The position numbers and the translations under genes are program-made. The notes below the pieces were generated by a model, which was given only the letters and a program-made list of their open reading frames with translations, made no database searches and was not told where the DNA came from. Of a stretch of 64,000 nucleotides of DNA, positions 1 through 8,720 are shown piece after piece. Position 1 is the first letter of the stretch. Each line of letters starts with the position of its first letter. The stretch is from Ruegeria lacuscaerulensis (GTDB lineage: Bacteria > Pseudomonadota > Alphaproteobacteria > Rhodobacterales > Rhodobacteraceae), in NCBI RefSeq assembly GCF_013031245.1, contig NZ_WPZL01000021.1, positions 1 through 64,000 of the forward strand, in the 5' to 3' direction.

Positions 1-67
1 AATCAACCATCTTACCACCCAACTCAACATGCAAGTCGTACAACGGCGTGCGTTTAACTTCGGTCAT
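1..67 (-). CDS. gcvT: Glycine cleavage T protein, N-terminal fragment
   Basis: Partial gene running off the left edge; only 22 codons are visible. The reading starts MTEVKRTPLYDLHVELGGKM, which matches the conserved amino terminus of aminomethyltransferase (T protein). That enzyme moves the methylene group of glycine to tetrahydrofolate. It starts 15 bases after the stress-protein stop, behind a GAAAGG-type ribosome site, so it probably shares that transcript. Its place downstream of glyA, lpd and lipA supports a glycine cleavage role; gcvH and gcvP would be expected beyond the edge. A DmdA-like paralogue is the main alternative because so little is visible. Confidence 0.75.
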   Translation of the reverse strand, partial: MTEVKRTPLYDLHVELGGKMVD

Positions 68-82
68 TTTTCAACCTTTCAA

Positions 83-505
83 TCAACGAGACATGTCGCG
101 AACAACCATGACAGTGCAATGTGCATTGCGCACAACACGAGCCAGGTTCGGACCAATCTCATAATTCGGGAAATCGCCCTTGGTCGACGCCATGACGATC
201 AGGTCAAAGCCTTCTTTATGGGCGAGCTTCAGGATTTCGCGGTAAACACTGCCTTCTTCGATGTGAATTGCGACATCGGAGGCATTGCCGTGATCCAGAA
301 TGGCCTGAACCGCATTGCGCACGTGGTCTTTGGCGCCTGCGCCATAGTTGGCAGGCAGGTTCGGCAGATGGATGATCTCGGGGATGACGGCAACCGCATG
401 CAGTTCGGCACCGTAGAATTTTGCCTGTTCCAATGCGACCGGCAGAGCCAGTTTCCACGAGCGGTCATCGGTGTGATCAATAGGCAGCAGGATTTTCGTG
501 GCCAT
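83..505 (-). CDS. Universal stress protein, UspA family
   Basis: A 140-residue protein with the Usp fold: it begins MATKILLPIDHTD, with a conserved Asp after the first beta strand, and ends with a VMASTKG...VVRNAHCTVMVVR segment. That end resembles the nucleotide-binding G-x2-G-x9-G-S/T region, although the glycine pattern is not textbook. The start was placed at 505 because a strong GAGGAGA ribosome site precedes it; the longer reading frame to 625 would overlap the symporter gene. It lies between a terminator and gcvT, so it is likely the first gene of the gcv transcript. The specific stress role cannot be told from sequence. Confidence 0.88.
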   Translation of the reverse strand: MATKILLPIDHTDDRSWKLALPVALEQAKFYGAELHAVAVIPEIIHLPNLPANYGAGAKDHVRNAVQAILDHGNASDVAIHIEEGSVYREILKLAHKEGFDLIVMASTKGDFPNYEIGPNLARVVRNAHCTVMVVRDMSR

Positions 506-536
506 CACGTCTCTCCTCGAGATATGGAATTCTGTT

Positions 537-564
537 AAAAGCCGGGGGGCCGGGATGGCCCCCC
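537..564 (-). terminator. Intrinsic terminator after the symporter gene
   Basis: A perfect 8-bp GC stem (GGGGGGCC at 544-551, GGCCCCCC at 557-564) with a 5-base loop. On the minus strand it is followed almost at once by TTTT (537-540). It sits between the symporter stop and the stress-protein start, so it should separate the glyA-lpd-lipA-symporter transcript from usp-gcvT, wholly or in part. Confidence 0.8.
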
Positions 565-584
565 GTTGAGTGTCAGGGCCGAGG

Positions 585-1958
585 TTACTCGGCGGCTGTG
601 CCGCCTGGCTCTTCGGATTTGCCATCGCTGGCGAAAAACTCTTTCGTCAGTTTGAAGACGATCGGGCTCAGCAGGGCCAGGGCGATCAGGTTCGGGATGG
701 CCATCATGGCGTTCAGCGTATCTGCCAGCAGCCAGACAAAGCCCAGATCCGCGGTCGCGCCGAAGTAGATCGCGATGATCCACAGCACGCGGTACGGCAT
801 CAGAGATTTGACGCCCAGCAGGAATTCGACGCATTTCTCACCGTAGAACGACCAGCCAAGGATGGTGGTGAAGGCGAAGATCGACAGTGCAATGGCGATC
901 AGGTGCCCACCAAATCCGGGCAGCGAAGTCTCAAACGCCAGACGGGTCAGAGCCGCGCCAGATTCACCGCTGGTCCAAGCGCCGGACGAAATAATCGCCA
1001 ATCCGGTGATCGAGCAGACGATGATGGTGTCGATGAACGTACCCAGCATCGCGATCAGGCCCTGGTTGACCGGACCTTTTGTCTCGGCTGCCGCGTGCGC
1101 GATCGGGGCGGAACCCAGACCGGCTTCGTTCGAGAACACACCGCGTGCCACACCAAAGCGGATCGCCGCCCAGACTGCCGCGCCAGCGAAGCCACCTTCG
1201 GCGGCCGAAGGCGTGAAGGCGTAGGTGAATACCAAGCCCAACGCGTCGCCGATAGCGCCGATGTTGATCAGTAGGACCAGCAGACCGGCGAGGATGTAGG
1301 CAACCGCCATGAACGGAACCAGCTTACCGGCAACAGCACCGATACGGGTGATGCCGCCCAGGATAACGCCTGCCGTCAGGACCATCAGCACAATGCCGGT
1401 AACCGAGGTGTTGACGCCAAAGTTCGAATCCAGAACCTGAGCCACACCGTTGGCCTGCACCCCGTTGCCGATGCCGAAGGCCGCAACCGCGCCGAACAGA
1501 GCGAAGGCCCAACCCAGCCAGTGCCAGTTCGCGCTGAGACCGTTCTTGATGTAGTACATCGGGCCACCGACAAAGTTGCCCAGCTCATCCTTCTCGCGGT
1601 ATTTCACCGCGCAGACGGCTTCGGCATATTTGGTGGCCATGCCCACCAGGGCGGTCATCCACATCCAGAACAATGCGCCCGGACCGCCCAGGAAGACAGC
1701 AGTGGCCACACCGGCGATGTTGCCGGTACCGATGGTCGCCGACAGCGAGGTCATCAGCGCGTTGAACGGGCTGATCTGGCCGTCACCCTGACCTTCACGA
1801 CCTGCAAAAAGCAGCTTGAAGCCGGTTCCTACACGCAGGATCGGCATGAATTTCAGCCCGACCTGCAGGAAGAAGCCGACGCCAAGAATGAGAACCAGCA
1901 TCAGCGGCCCCCATACGACGCCATTTATGGCCCCTACGATTGAATTTAACGCTTCCAT
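585..1958 (-). CDS. Sodium:alanine/glycine symporter, AGCS family
   Basis: A 457-residue polytopic membrane protein. Family signatures include the early SATIGTGNIAGVATA segment (the conserved G-T-G-N-I-A-G motif) and GGPGALFWMWMTALVGMATKYAE. AGCS proteins import alanine or glycine with sodium. The start at 1958 follows a GGGAGG ribosome site; the longer frame would run into lipA. It is transcribed with glyA, lpd and lipA, so glycine or alanine import feeding the cleavage system is the natural reading. Substrate choice is inferred from the neighbours. Confidence 0.9.
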   Translation of the reverse strand: MEALNSIVGAINGVVWGPLMLVLILGVGFFLQVGLKFMPILRVGTGFKLLFAGREGQGDGQISPFNALMTSLSATIGTGNIAGVATAVFLGGPGALFWMWMTALVGMATKYAEAVCAVKYREKDELGNFVGGPMYYIKNGLSANWHWLGWAFALFGAVAAFGIGNGVQANGVAQVLDSNFGVNTSVTGIVLMVLTAGVILGGITRIGAVAGKLVPFMAVAYILAGLLVLLINIGAIGDALGLVFTYAFTPSAAEGGFAGAAVWAAIRFGVARGVFSNEAGLGSAPIAHAAAETKGPVNQGLIAMLGTFIDTIIVCSITGLAIISSGAWTSGESGAALTRLAFETSLPGFGGHLIAIALSIFAFTTILGWSFYGEKCVEFLLGVKSLMPYRVLWIIAIYFGATADLGFVWLLADTLNAMMAIPNLIALALLSPIVFKLTKEFFASDGKSEEPGGTAAE

Positions 1959-1983
1959 GGTTTCCCTCCCAATAGCGTTAGGT

Positions 1984-2928
1984 TTATGCCCCGTTTGCGA
2001 TGGCCCGCTGGCGGGCTTGCTTAAGGGCGGCAAAGTCTTCGTCCGCGTGGAACGAGGAACGGGTCAGCGGCGTGGCTGACACGTGCAGGAAGCCCTTGGA
2101 GCGTGCGATCTGCTCCAGTTGGGCGAATTCTTCCGGTGACCAGAAACGATCAATCGGGTGGTGTTTTGGGGTCGGTTGCAAGTACTGCCCGACGGTCAGA
2201 AAATCGACATTGGCGGCGCGCAGGTCATCCATCACCTGACGCACGTCGTTCAGGGTTTCTCCCAATCCGACCATCAGGCCGGACTTGGTGAAAATCTCGG
2301 GCTTGGCGCGTTTTGCATCGTCCAGCAGCCGCAGCGAGGCATAGTAGCGCGCGCCGGGGCGCACAGACGGGTAGAGGTGCGGGACGGTTTCCAGATTGTG
2401 GTTGAACACATCGGGGGCGGCTTCAAAAACGACATCGGCGGCGTCGCCCTTACCCAGAAAGTCGGGCGTCAGAACTTCGACAGTGGTGCCGGGGTTCTGG
2501 TGACGCACTGCGCGGATGGTCTGGGCGATGTGTTCAGCCCCGCCGTCGGCCAGATCATCCCGGTCGACCGATGTGATCACAACATGGCGCAGGCCAAGCT
2601 TCTTGACCGCCGCCGCCACACGCCCCGGCTCGAAAGCGTCCAGCGCGTCCGGGCGACCTGTGGCGACGTTGCAGAAGGAACAGCCGCGGGTGCAGATCTC
2701 GCCCATAATCATCATGGTCGCGTGGCGTTTCGACCAGCACTCGCCGATATTGGGGCAGGCGGCTTCTTCGCAGACCGTCGCCAGATCGTGGTCGCGCATC
2801 AGGCGTCGGGTCTCGTAATACTCGGCGCTTTCGACCTTCTTCTTACGAATCCATTTCGGCTTGCGCGGGATGACACTGTCAGCCTTTTTGGCTTTTTCCG
2901 GGTGGCGAGGGCGAAGCTGAATGGTCAT
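1984..2928 (-). CDS. lipA: Lipoyl synthase
   Basis: A 314-residue radical-SAM enzyme that inserts two sulfurs into octanoyl groups on lipoyl domains, such as GcvH. Both iron-sulfur motifs are visible: the auxiliary-cluster cysteines C53, C58 and C64 ([12 protein letters not shown]) and the radical-SAM CxxxCxxC at C79, C83 and C86 (CTRGCSFC). The length is normal for LipA. It lies 14 bases after lpd in the same direction. Its position inside a glycine cleavage set suggests it supplies lipoate for that complex, but it may also be the only lipoyl synthase in the cell. Confidence 0.96.
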   Translation of the reverse strand: MTIQLRPRHPEKAKKADSVIPRKPKWIRKKKVESAEYYETRRLMRDHDLATVCEEAACPNIGECWSKRHATMMIMGEICTRGCSFCNVATGRPDALDAFEPGRVAAAVKKLGLRHVVITSVDRDDLADGGAEHIAQTIRAVRHQNPGTTVEVLTPDFLGKGDAADVVFEAAPDVFNHNLETVPHLYPSVRPGARYYASLRLLDDAKRAKPEIFTKSGLMVGLGETLNDVRQVMDDLRAANVDFLTVGQYLQPTPKHHPIDRFWSPEEFAQLEQIARSKGFLHVSATPLTRSSFHADEDFAALKQARQRAIANGA

Positions 2929-2942
2929 CTGGCTGCTCCGGT

Positions 2943-4325
2943 TCAGGCGTGAATAGCTCGGCCCATGGCGTCCAGGCAGGCCTCTTTGACTGCCTCGCCC
3001 ATGGCCGGGTGTGCGTGACAGGTGGCAGCGACTTCGGCGACAGTTGCACCTTTAGTCATAGCGAGAACCAGCTCTGCAATCAAATCGCCGCCATGAGCCC
3101 CACAGATATGCGCACCCAAAATTTTGCCATTGTTATCAGCCAGAACCTTGACCGCACCGTCGGTTTCACCGGTCGAACGGGCGCGCGAGTTGGCCATGAA
3201 GGCGAATTTGCCGACCTTGTATTCCGCTCCGGTTTCTTTGAGCGCTTCTTCGGTCAGACCAACCGAGGCAACCTCGGGATCGGTGTAAACGACACCCGGA
3301 ACGGTGTTGTAATCCACATGCCCGGCTTCACCCGCCAGCATCTCGACACAAGCCACGCCATCTTCTTCGGCTTTGTGCGCCAGCATTGGGCCGGGAACGC
3401 AGTCGCCGATCGCATAAACACCGGGGACAGAGGTCTGGAAAGTACCGTCAACTTCGATGAACCCGCGCTGGTTTACCACAACGCCCAGCTCTTCCAGCCC
3501 AAGCCCTTTAGTGACGGGGCGGCGGCCAACGGCGATCAGAACCTTGTCGGCCTCCATCACCTCTTCTTTGTCCTTGCCCACACGGTCCATGGTCAGGGTC
3601 AGACCCGCGTCGGCTTTCTCAACCGATTTTAATGCGCGGCCCAGCTGGAATTTCAACCCGCGCTTTGACAGGGCGCGCTGCGCCAGCTTGGCGATCTCGC
3701 CATCAATGCCCGGCAGAACGCGGTCCAGATATTCAATGACAGTCACTTTGGCACCCAGTCGTGCCCAGACCTGCCCCAGTTCCAGGCCGATGACGCCGGC
3801 ACCGACAACCACGAGGTGTTCCGGCACGGACTCCAGAGCAATCGCGCCGGTCGAGCTGAGGATGTCCTGCTCGTCGATCTCGATCCCGCCCAACGTGGTA
3901 GGTTCCGAGCCGGTGGCGATCAGGATGTTCTTGGCCTCATAGACCTCGTCACCGACTCTAACCTGCCTGGCCGTGGGAATGCTGGCCCAGCCTTCGATCA
4001 GATCAACGCCGTTTTTCTTGAACAGAAACGCGATGCCCTTGGTCAGATCGCCTACGATCTTGTCCTTGCGCCCCATCATCGCGGGCACATCAATGCTGGC
4101 CCCCTCGACCGCAATACCGTGGGAGGAGAGATGTGCAAGTTCGGCATATTTGGCCGAGGAGGTCAGCAACGCTTTGGAGGGTATGCACCCCACATTCAGA
4201 CAGGTCCCGCCGAGCGCGCCGCGCCCTTCGACGCAAGCGACTTTCATGCCCAGTTGCGCCGCGCGGATCGCAGCGACATAGCCGCCCGGTCCGCCACCGA
4301 TAACTATGAGGTCGTAGGTGTTCAT
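2943..4325 (-). CDS. lpdA: Dihydrolipoyl dehydrogenase (L protein)
   Basis: A 460-residue FAD/NAD disulfide oxidoreductase. The N-terminal GGGPGG at residues 10-15 is the FAD dinucleotide fold. The redox-active pair is C42 and C47 in [12 protein letters not shown]. The second nucleotide fold reads [14 protein letters not shown], and the C-terminal dimerisation region carries the [13 protein letters not shown] active-site histidine segment. It reoxidises dihydrolipoyl groups. The start at 4325 ([12 protein letters not shown]) was chosen over the upstream frame, which overlaps glyA. Placement between glyA and lipA points to the glycine cleavage complex rather than a 2-oxoacid dehydrogenase. Confidence 0.95.
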   Translation of the reverse strand: MNTYDLIVIGGGPGGYVAAIRAAQLGMKVACVEGRGALGGTCLNVGCIPSKALLTSSAKYAELAHLSSHGIAVEGASIDVPAMMGRKDKIVGDLTKGIAFLFKKNGVDLIEGWASIPTARQVRVGDEVYEAKNILIATGSEPTTLGGIEIDEQDILSSTGAIALESVPEHLVVVGAGVIGLELGQVWARLGAKVTVIEYLDRVLPGIDGEIAKLAQRALSKRGLKFQLGRALKSVEKADAGLTLTMDRVGKDKEEVMEADKVLIAVGRRPVTKGLGLEELGVVVNQRGFIEVDGTFQTSVPGVYAIGDCVPGPMLAHKAEEDGVACVEMLAGEAGHVDYNTVPGVVYTDPEVASVGLTEEALKETGAEYKVGKFAFMANSRARSTGETDGAVKVLADNNGKILGAHICGAHGGDLIAELVLAMTKGATVAEVAATCHAHPAMGEAVKEACLDAMGRAIHA

Positions 4326-4335
4326 GGGCTTTCTC

Positions 4336-5589
4336 TCAGTAAATCGGGTGGCTTGCGCACAGGGTGCGGACTTTTTCGCGTGTCTCTTTCTCGATGGTCT
4401 CATCGCCTTCGGGCGACTGGGCCAATGCGTCCAGCACATCGCCGATCAGGTGGCCGATCTGCTTGAATTCTTCGGGCCCGAACCCGCGGCTGCACCCGGC
4501 GGCAGTGCCCAGACGAATACCGCTGGTGATAGTGGGTTTTTCCGGATCTCCGGGGACGCTGTTCTTGTTGCAGGTGAACCCGGCACGCTCAAGCGCGGCT
4601 TCGGCGTCCTTGCCTGTCACACCGACCGGACGCAGGTCAACCAGCATCAGGTGGTTCTCGGTCCCGCCCGAGACGATGTCACAGCCGCGTGCCATCATTA
4701 CGTTTGCCAAAGCCGAGGCGCTGTCGACAACGCGTTGCATGTATTCTTTGAACTCCGGTTTCAGGGCTTCACCGAACGCCACAGCCTTACCGGCAATCAC
4801 GTGCATAAGGGGGCCGCCCTGCAGACCGGGGAACACGGCAGAGTTGATCTTTTTCGCAAGTGCTTCGTCGTTGGTCAGGATGATGCCACCACGCGGACCG
4901 CGCAGGGTTTTGTGCGTGGTCGACGTAACCACATGCGCGTGGCCGATGGGTGAAGGGTGCAGACCGGTTGCAACCAGCCCGGCAATATGGGCCATATCGG
5001 CCAGCAGCCAAGCGCCAACTTCGTCTGCAATTTCGCGGAAGCGGGCAAAGTCGATCTTTTGCGAATAGGCCGACGCACCCGCGATGATCAGCTTGGGCTT
5101 TTCAGCTTTTGCCAGTTCTTCGACCTGATCATAGTCGATCAGACCCGCATCGGTCAGCCCATACTGGACCGGGCGGAACCATTTGCCGGATTGGGCGGGT
5201 TTTGCGCCATGGGTCAGGTGGCCACCGGCATCCAGCGACATTCCCAGGATCGTGTCACCTGGGTTGAGCAGCGCCAGCTTCACCGCGCCATTGGCCTGTG
5301 CGCCGGAATGTGACTGCACATTCGCGTATTCGCACCCGAACAGCTTTTTCAGCCGCTCGATGGCTTCTGATTCAACCTCATCGACATATTCGCACCCGCC
5401 ATAGTAGCGGCGGCCGGGATACCCTTCGGCGTATTTGTTAGTGAGTACGGAACCCTGAGCGTCAATCACGGCCTGAGAGACGATGTTCTCGGATGCAATC
5501 AGTTCGATTTGTTCCGCCTGGCGTGTGCCTTCTCGCGCAATCGATGCAGCGATGATCGGATCAGCCTCTGTAAGCGACGTCTTGAACAT
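4336..5589 (-). CDS. glyA: Serine hydroxymethyltransferase
   Basis: A 417-residue PLP enzyme interconverting serine and glycine with tetrahydrofolate. Visible family signatures are LIASENIVS near residues 30-38, the [13 protein letters not shown] substrate region, and the PLP lysine K227 in [14 protein letters not shown]. It is first in the minus-strand cluster, behind a GGAGGA ribosome site and a candidate operator at 5631-5646. Coupling with lpd and lipA fits a glycine-to-serine salvage route, where cleavage-derived methylene-THF is used on a second glycine. It may be a second, dedicated glyA copy; that cannot be seen from this window. Confidence 0.96.
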   Translation of the reverse strand: MFKTSLTEADPIIAASIAREGTRQAEQIELIASENIVSQAVIDAQGSVLTNKYAEGYPGRRYYGGCEYVDEVESEAIERLKKLFGCEYANVQSHSGAQANGAVKLALLNPGDTILGMSLDAGGHLTHGAKPAQSGKWFRPVQYGLTDAGLIDYDQVEELAKAEKPKLIIAGASAYSQKIDFARFREIADEVGAWLLADMAHIAGLVATGLHPSPIGHAHVVTSTTHKTLRGPRGGIILTNDEALAKKINSAVFPGLQGGPLMHVIAGKAVAFGEALKPEFKEYMQRVVDSASALANVMMARGCDIVSGGTENHLMLVDLRPVGVTGKDAEAALERAGFTCNKNSVPGDPEKPTITSGIRLGTAAGCSRGFGPEEFKQIGHLIGDVLDALAQSPEGDETIEKETREKVRTLCASHPIY

Positions 5590-5630
5590 GGTGTCCTCCT
5601 CCGGAATCGAATCCTCAGTTCGAAATTTTG

Positions 5631-5646
5631 TTTCCTATAGTGGAAA
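5631..5646. promoter_or_regulatory. Candidate operator TTTCC-N6-GGAAA
   Basis: The sequence TTTCCTATAGTGGAAA is an inverted repeat of 5 bp arms around a 6-base centre. It lies between glyA and the divergent XRE-cupin regulator, 42 bases upstream of the glyA start, where a regulator site is expected. Binding by the adjacent regulator is inferred. Confidence 0.45.
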
Positions 5647-5736
5647 TGATCCCCCTAAAGCAACATAAATCTCGTATTTGTGAAGTTGCGTGCAAAATGC
5701 GAATTTAGTATCCTTTGATAAATTTGGGAGATTTTT

Positions 5737-6339
5737 ATGGCTGAAGACCAACGGAAGGACGTTTCCGTGCCTGAAGAACAGGACGAAGGGGAGGCTTTGG
5801 GCCGTTCCATCCGCGATGCGCGGCGCGCAAAAGGCTGGACATTGGAAGAAGCTGGTCAGGCAGCGGGAATCGGTCGTTCGACCCTTTCAAAGATTGAAAA
5901 CAACCAGACTAAGCCAAGTTTTGAAATCGTTCGCCGGTTGACCCAGGCGTTGGAAATGAACACGCCGCAACTGTTCGTTCAATCAGGCCAATCCGGAATT
6001 GCGGGCCGACGAGACTATACTGCCAAAGGGCAGGGAGAGATCAGGGAAACCTCGACATATCTGCATGAGTTGCTGTGCTCGGACCTGACAAGCAAACGAA
6101 TGTTGCCATATGTCGCGACAATCCGGGCCCGCGACATTTCAGAGTTCGATCCATGGGTTCGCCATTCCGGTGAGGAATTCATGTATGTTCTGAGCGGTGA
6201 ACTGGTCTTTGTATCGGAGCACTACCGCCCGCTTCCCATGAAAGCCGGAGACTCACTCTATTATGACAGCGGCATGGGGCATGGCTGCATTTCGACCAGC
6301 GAGGAGGACGCCAAGGTACTTTGGGTGTCACTTGAATGA
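5737..6339 (+). CDS. XRE-cupin transcriptional regulator
   Basis: A 200-residue two-domain regulator. Residues about 20-78 form a Cro/CI-type helix-turn-helix (RSIRDARRAKGWTLEEAGQA, then GIGRSTLSKIENNQTKPSFE). The C-terminal half is a cupin: it has HSGEEFMYVLSGEL and a GDSLYYDSGMGHGC strand. Regulators of this layout sense small metabolites through the cupin. It is divergent from glyA, so control of the glycine module is likely. The start at 5737 follows a GGGAG site. The ligand is unknown; glycine or serine would be the first guess. Confidence 0.88.
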   Translation: MAEDQRKDVSVPEEQDEGEALGRSIRDARRAKGWTLEEAGQAAGIGRSTLSKIENNQTKPSFEIVRRLTQALEMNTPQLFVQSGQSGIAGRRDYTAKGQGEIRETSTYLHELLCSDLTSKRMLPYVATIRARDISEFDPWVRHSGEEFMYVLSGELVFVSEHYRPLPMKAGDSLYYDSGMGHGCISTSEEDAKVLWVSLE

Positions 6340-6431
6340 CAACGATATTGCGCCGTTGATCTGGATTTTCAGCTTACGATGGCCCTTCCCTGCAGAACCA
6401 ATGGCTGCATAAAATGCCGTGACGGGAAGTG

Positions 6432-7217
6432 TCAGGAGAGTTTTTGTTCCGACAAAAGGCGGCGCTTTTCGGCCATTGCTTCTCTGCGGCTGCGCTCAAT
6501 TCCCAATCTGAAAGACTCTTCCACAAAATCGATGTGGTCGGTTGCGGCTTTTTCCGCGCGCGCTTCATCGCCATCCATCACGGCCTGACCAAGTTCCAGA
6601 TGTTGGGCCAACAGCTGCCGGCCGGTACCGTCAATCGTCTTCAGGAAGTCGCGGTTATAGAACACGCCCTTGCGCGTGAGTTCATAAATCGAGGCCATGA
6701 TATGGATAAGGGTCGCATTCTGGCTGGCATCTACGATGGCTGAATGCAGCGCAAAATCTGCTTCTTGTGAGGCCCTGGTGTCGTTCTCCCGCCAGGCACG
6801 CTCATTTTCGGCCAGAATTTCAGCGATCCTTTCTTTGTCCGCCTTGGTTGCGCGACGTGCGGCGAGGCGAGCGGCAAAGCCCTCCTGCTCGCGCCGGTAT
6901 TCCAGATAATCGAAAAAGGCGGGTTCGTGCCGTTCATACAGCGCAAGAAGCGCGGGCATCATGGCCTGTCCCGTAAGCGCAGCAACAAATGTACCCTCGC
7001 CATGTTGGGTCGTGACCAGACCACGCTCTTCCAGAACGGACAAGGCTTCGCGCAGTTTCGGGCGCGACACGCGCAGCATCTCGGCCAGGTCCCTTTCAGA
7101 AGGTAGTTTGCGGCCCTGTTTCAGGATGCCCGAGGCAATCAGATCTTCAATTTGCGCCACTACGGCTTCGGCCAGCGATTCGTGTCCAACCGGTTCAAAT
7201 ATCGCTGTGGGGCTCAT
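6432..7217 (-). CDS. FadR-family (GntR) regulator, likely lactate-responsive
   Basis: A 261-residue regulator. Residues about 10-75 are the GntR winged helix (GRKLPSERDLAEMLRVSRPK, then LREALSVLEERGLV). The rest is an FCD ligand-binding domain, with the metal-binding pattern including DFALHSAIVDAS and a late HIDFVEES segment. The start at 7217 was chosen over an upstream in-frame ATG because it places the start just before the helix-turn-helix domain. It is divergent from the TRAP/lactate genes, and two sites with the same TGGT-N11-ACCA layout flank it, which suggests it controls both itself and the transporter. The resemblance is to LldR/PdhR-type members; lactate as ligand is inferred from the neighbours. 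Confidence 0.87.
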   Translation of the reverse strand: MSPTAIFEPVGHESLAEAVVAQIEDLIASGILKQGRKLPSERDLAEMLRVSRPKLREALSVLEERGLVTTQHGEGTFVAALTGQAMMPALLALYERHEPAFFDYLEYRREQEGFAARLAARRATKADKERIAEILAENERAWRENDTRASQEADFALHSAIVDASQNATLIHIMASIYELTRKGVFYNRDFLKTIDGTGRQLLAQHLELGQAVMDGDEARAEKAATDHIDFVEESFRLGIERSRREAMAEKRRLLSEQKLS

Positions 7218-7255
7218 GACGCACCGCCTCTTTTGCTGCCAGGCTCGAAGATTAC

Positions 7256-7274
7256 TGGTAAATAAATATAACCA
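7256..7274. promoter_or_regulatory. Operator copy 1, TGGT-N11-ACCA, upstream of the FadR-type regulator
   Basis: TGGTAAA, five bases, then ATAACCA. The outer TGGT/ACCA half-sites have the same spacing as the site at 7464-7482. TGGT...ACCA half-sites are typical of FadR-family operators. It lies 39 bases upstream of the regulator's start, so autoregulation is likely. Confidence 0.5.
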
Positions 7275-7463
7275 TAAATGCCCAAAACTCAAGCGGCAGT
7301 AGCTGGCAAGCGTATTGGGTTCAGATCCCTGTTTTTGAATGAATTTTAAGCAATTTTCCTATTTTCCCCGCTTTTGGCCCGTTTCGCGGGACCTGCTGCA
7401 ATCACCACCGTTTCATGTGTAGGAATTAGCCAGTGGTAAACAAAATTGTTGACTGGTTGCGAC

Positions 7464-7482
7464 TGGTAAAGATAGTTTACCA
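7464..7482. promoter_or_regulatory. Operator copy 2, perfect TGGTAAA-N5-TTTACCA
   Basis: A perfect 7-bp inverted repeat with a 5-base spacer, 70 bases upstream of the TRAP binding-protein start. Another TGGTAAAC half-site occurs at 7434-7441. Layout and spacing equal the copy at 7256-7274. Binding by the divergent FadR-type regulator is inferred. Confidence 0.6.
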
Positions 7483-7552
7483 CCGGAGAGGCGCTGGAAG
7501 AGCCTGCGCCGCTGATTGGGACGATGTTCCGACCAACCCTGGAGGAGATTTC

Positions 7553-8602
7553 ATGAAAAAGACCCTGACGAGCCTTGCCGTGGCCGCAAGCCTGATGGCC
7601 GCACCGGCGGTTGCCGCTGACAAACTGCTGCTGAAAACCCCGATTGCATTCTCGACCGAACTGCCGGGCCTTGGTTCACCAATCCCGCGCGTTGCCGAAC
7701 AGCTTGAGCTGATGTCGGGCGGTACGCTGAAGATGAAGGTTTACGAGCCGGGCAAGCTGGTCCCGCCGTTCGAGATTCTGGATGCCGTTTCCACCGGCAA
7801 GATCAACTCGGGCTACACCACTGCCGGTTATTGGGCGGGTAAAATCCCTGCCGCACCGCTGTTCTCGGCTGTTCCGTTCGGTCCCGAAGCGGGCGAATAC
7901 ATGGCGTGGCTCTACTATGGTAACGGCCTGACCCTGTACCAGGAGATGTACGATCAGGCGGGTTTCAACGTCAAAGTTCTGCCTTGCGCCATCATCGCGC
8001 CTGAAACCTCGGGTTGGTTCGCAACCGAGATCAACTCACCCGAAGACCTGAATGGTCTGAAGATGCGCTTCTTTGGGCTGGGCGGAAAAGTGATGCAGAA
8101 GCTGGGCGTGGCGACGTCGCTGCTGCCGGGTGGTGAGATCTTCCCCGCGCTGGAAAAAGGCGCCATCGACGCAACCGAATTCTCGATGCCTGCCATCGAT
8201 GCGCGTCTGGGCTTCCACAAGCTGGTAAAATTCAACTACTTCCCCGGCTGGCACCAGCAGGCGACCGTGTTCGAATTGCTGATCAACAAGGACGTCTGGA
8301 ACGAAACCAGCGACCAACACAAGGCGATCATCGAAAGCGCCTGTAAGGCCTCGATGGCCGACAGCTTTGCCGAGGGCGAAGCTATCCAGCACGCGGCCCT
8401 GATCGACAACGTGGAAAACAACGGTGTCACCATCAAACAGTGGTCGCCCGAGATGCTGGATACCTTCCGCGCGACCTGGGAAGAGGTTGCCGCTGAAGAA
8501 GCCGCCAATGACGCTTTCTTTGCTCAGGTTCTGACCGACATGAACGACTTCCGTGACGGCTATGACCTCTGGAAGACAAACGCGTTCCTCCCGCGTCAGT
8601 AA
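7553..8602 (+). CDS. TRAP transporter substrate-binding protein, DctP family
   Basis: A 349-residue periplasmic binding protein. It has an N-terminal signal peptide (MKKTLTSLAVAASLMAAPAVA, cleaved around residues 21-22). A DctP-type mature domain follows, including the LNGLKMRFFGLGGKVMQKLG segment that carries the conserved arginine (MRFF) contacting substrate carboxylates. The start at 7553 has a GGAGGAG ribosome site. It is followed by the fused permease and by L- and D-lactate dehydrogenases, so lactate or a related 2-hydroxyacid is the likely ligand; the binding-protein family also includes a characterised lactate binder. Two hairpins after its stop probably stabilise this message relative to the permease. 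Confidence 0.92.
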   Translation: MKKTLTSLAVAASLMAAPAVAADKLLLKTPIAFSTELPGLGSPIPRVAEQLELMSGGTLKMKVYEPGKLVPPFEILDAVSTGKINSGYTTAGYWAGKIPAAPLFSAVPFGPEAGEYMAWLYYGNGLTLYQEMYDQAGFNVKVLPCAIIAPETSGWFATEINSPEDLNGLKMRFFGLGGKVMQKLGVATSLLPGGEIFPALEKGAIDATEFSMPAIDARLGFHKLVKFNYFPGWHQQATVFELLINKDVWNETSDQHKAIIESACKASMADSFAEGEAIQHAALIDNVENNGVTIKQWSPEMLDTFRATWEEVAAEEAANDAFFAQVLTDMNDFRDGYDLWKTNAFLPRQ

Positions 8603-8649
8603 ACTCCCTTACTGACGTAACCGGGGCGGCGGCATCCGTCGCTCCGGTT
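8594..8649 (+). other. Tandem intercistronic hairpins after the TRAP binding-protein gene
   Basis: First hairpin: CGTCAGTAA (8594-8602) pairs perfectly with TTACTGACG (8609-8617), and the stop codon lies inside the stem. Second hairpin: AACCGGGGCG (8619-8628) pairs with CGCTCCGGTT (8640-8649) through 10 bp with one G-U pair, followed by a pyrimidine-rich stretch. They lie between binding protein and permease and could give partial termination or 3'-end protection, so that the binding protein is made in excess. Confidence 0.6.
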
Positions 8650-8720
8650 CTTATTTCCTGAACTTCGGAATTTCTAACCATTCACTGCCCGCGTGCCGGG
8701 CTGCTGAGCGAGGAATGACC

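Noticed and set aside
5590..5736. Possible glycine riboswitch upstream of glyA
   Set aside because: The 147-base region lacks the paired-aptamer layout and conserved core; only the TTTCC/GGAAA dyad was found.
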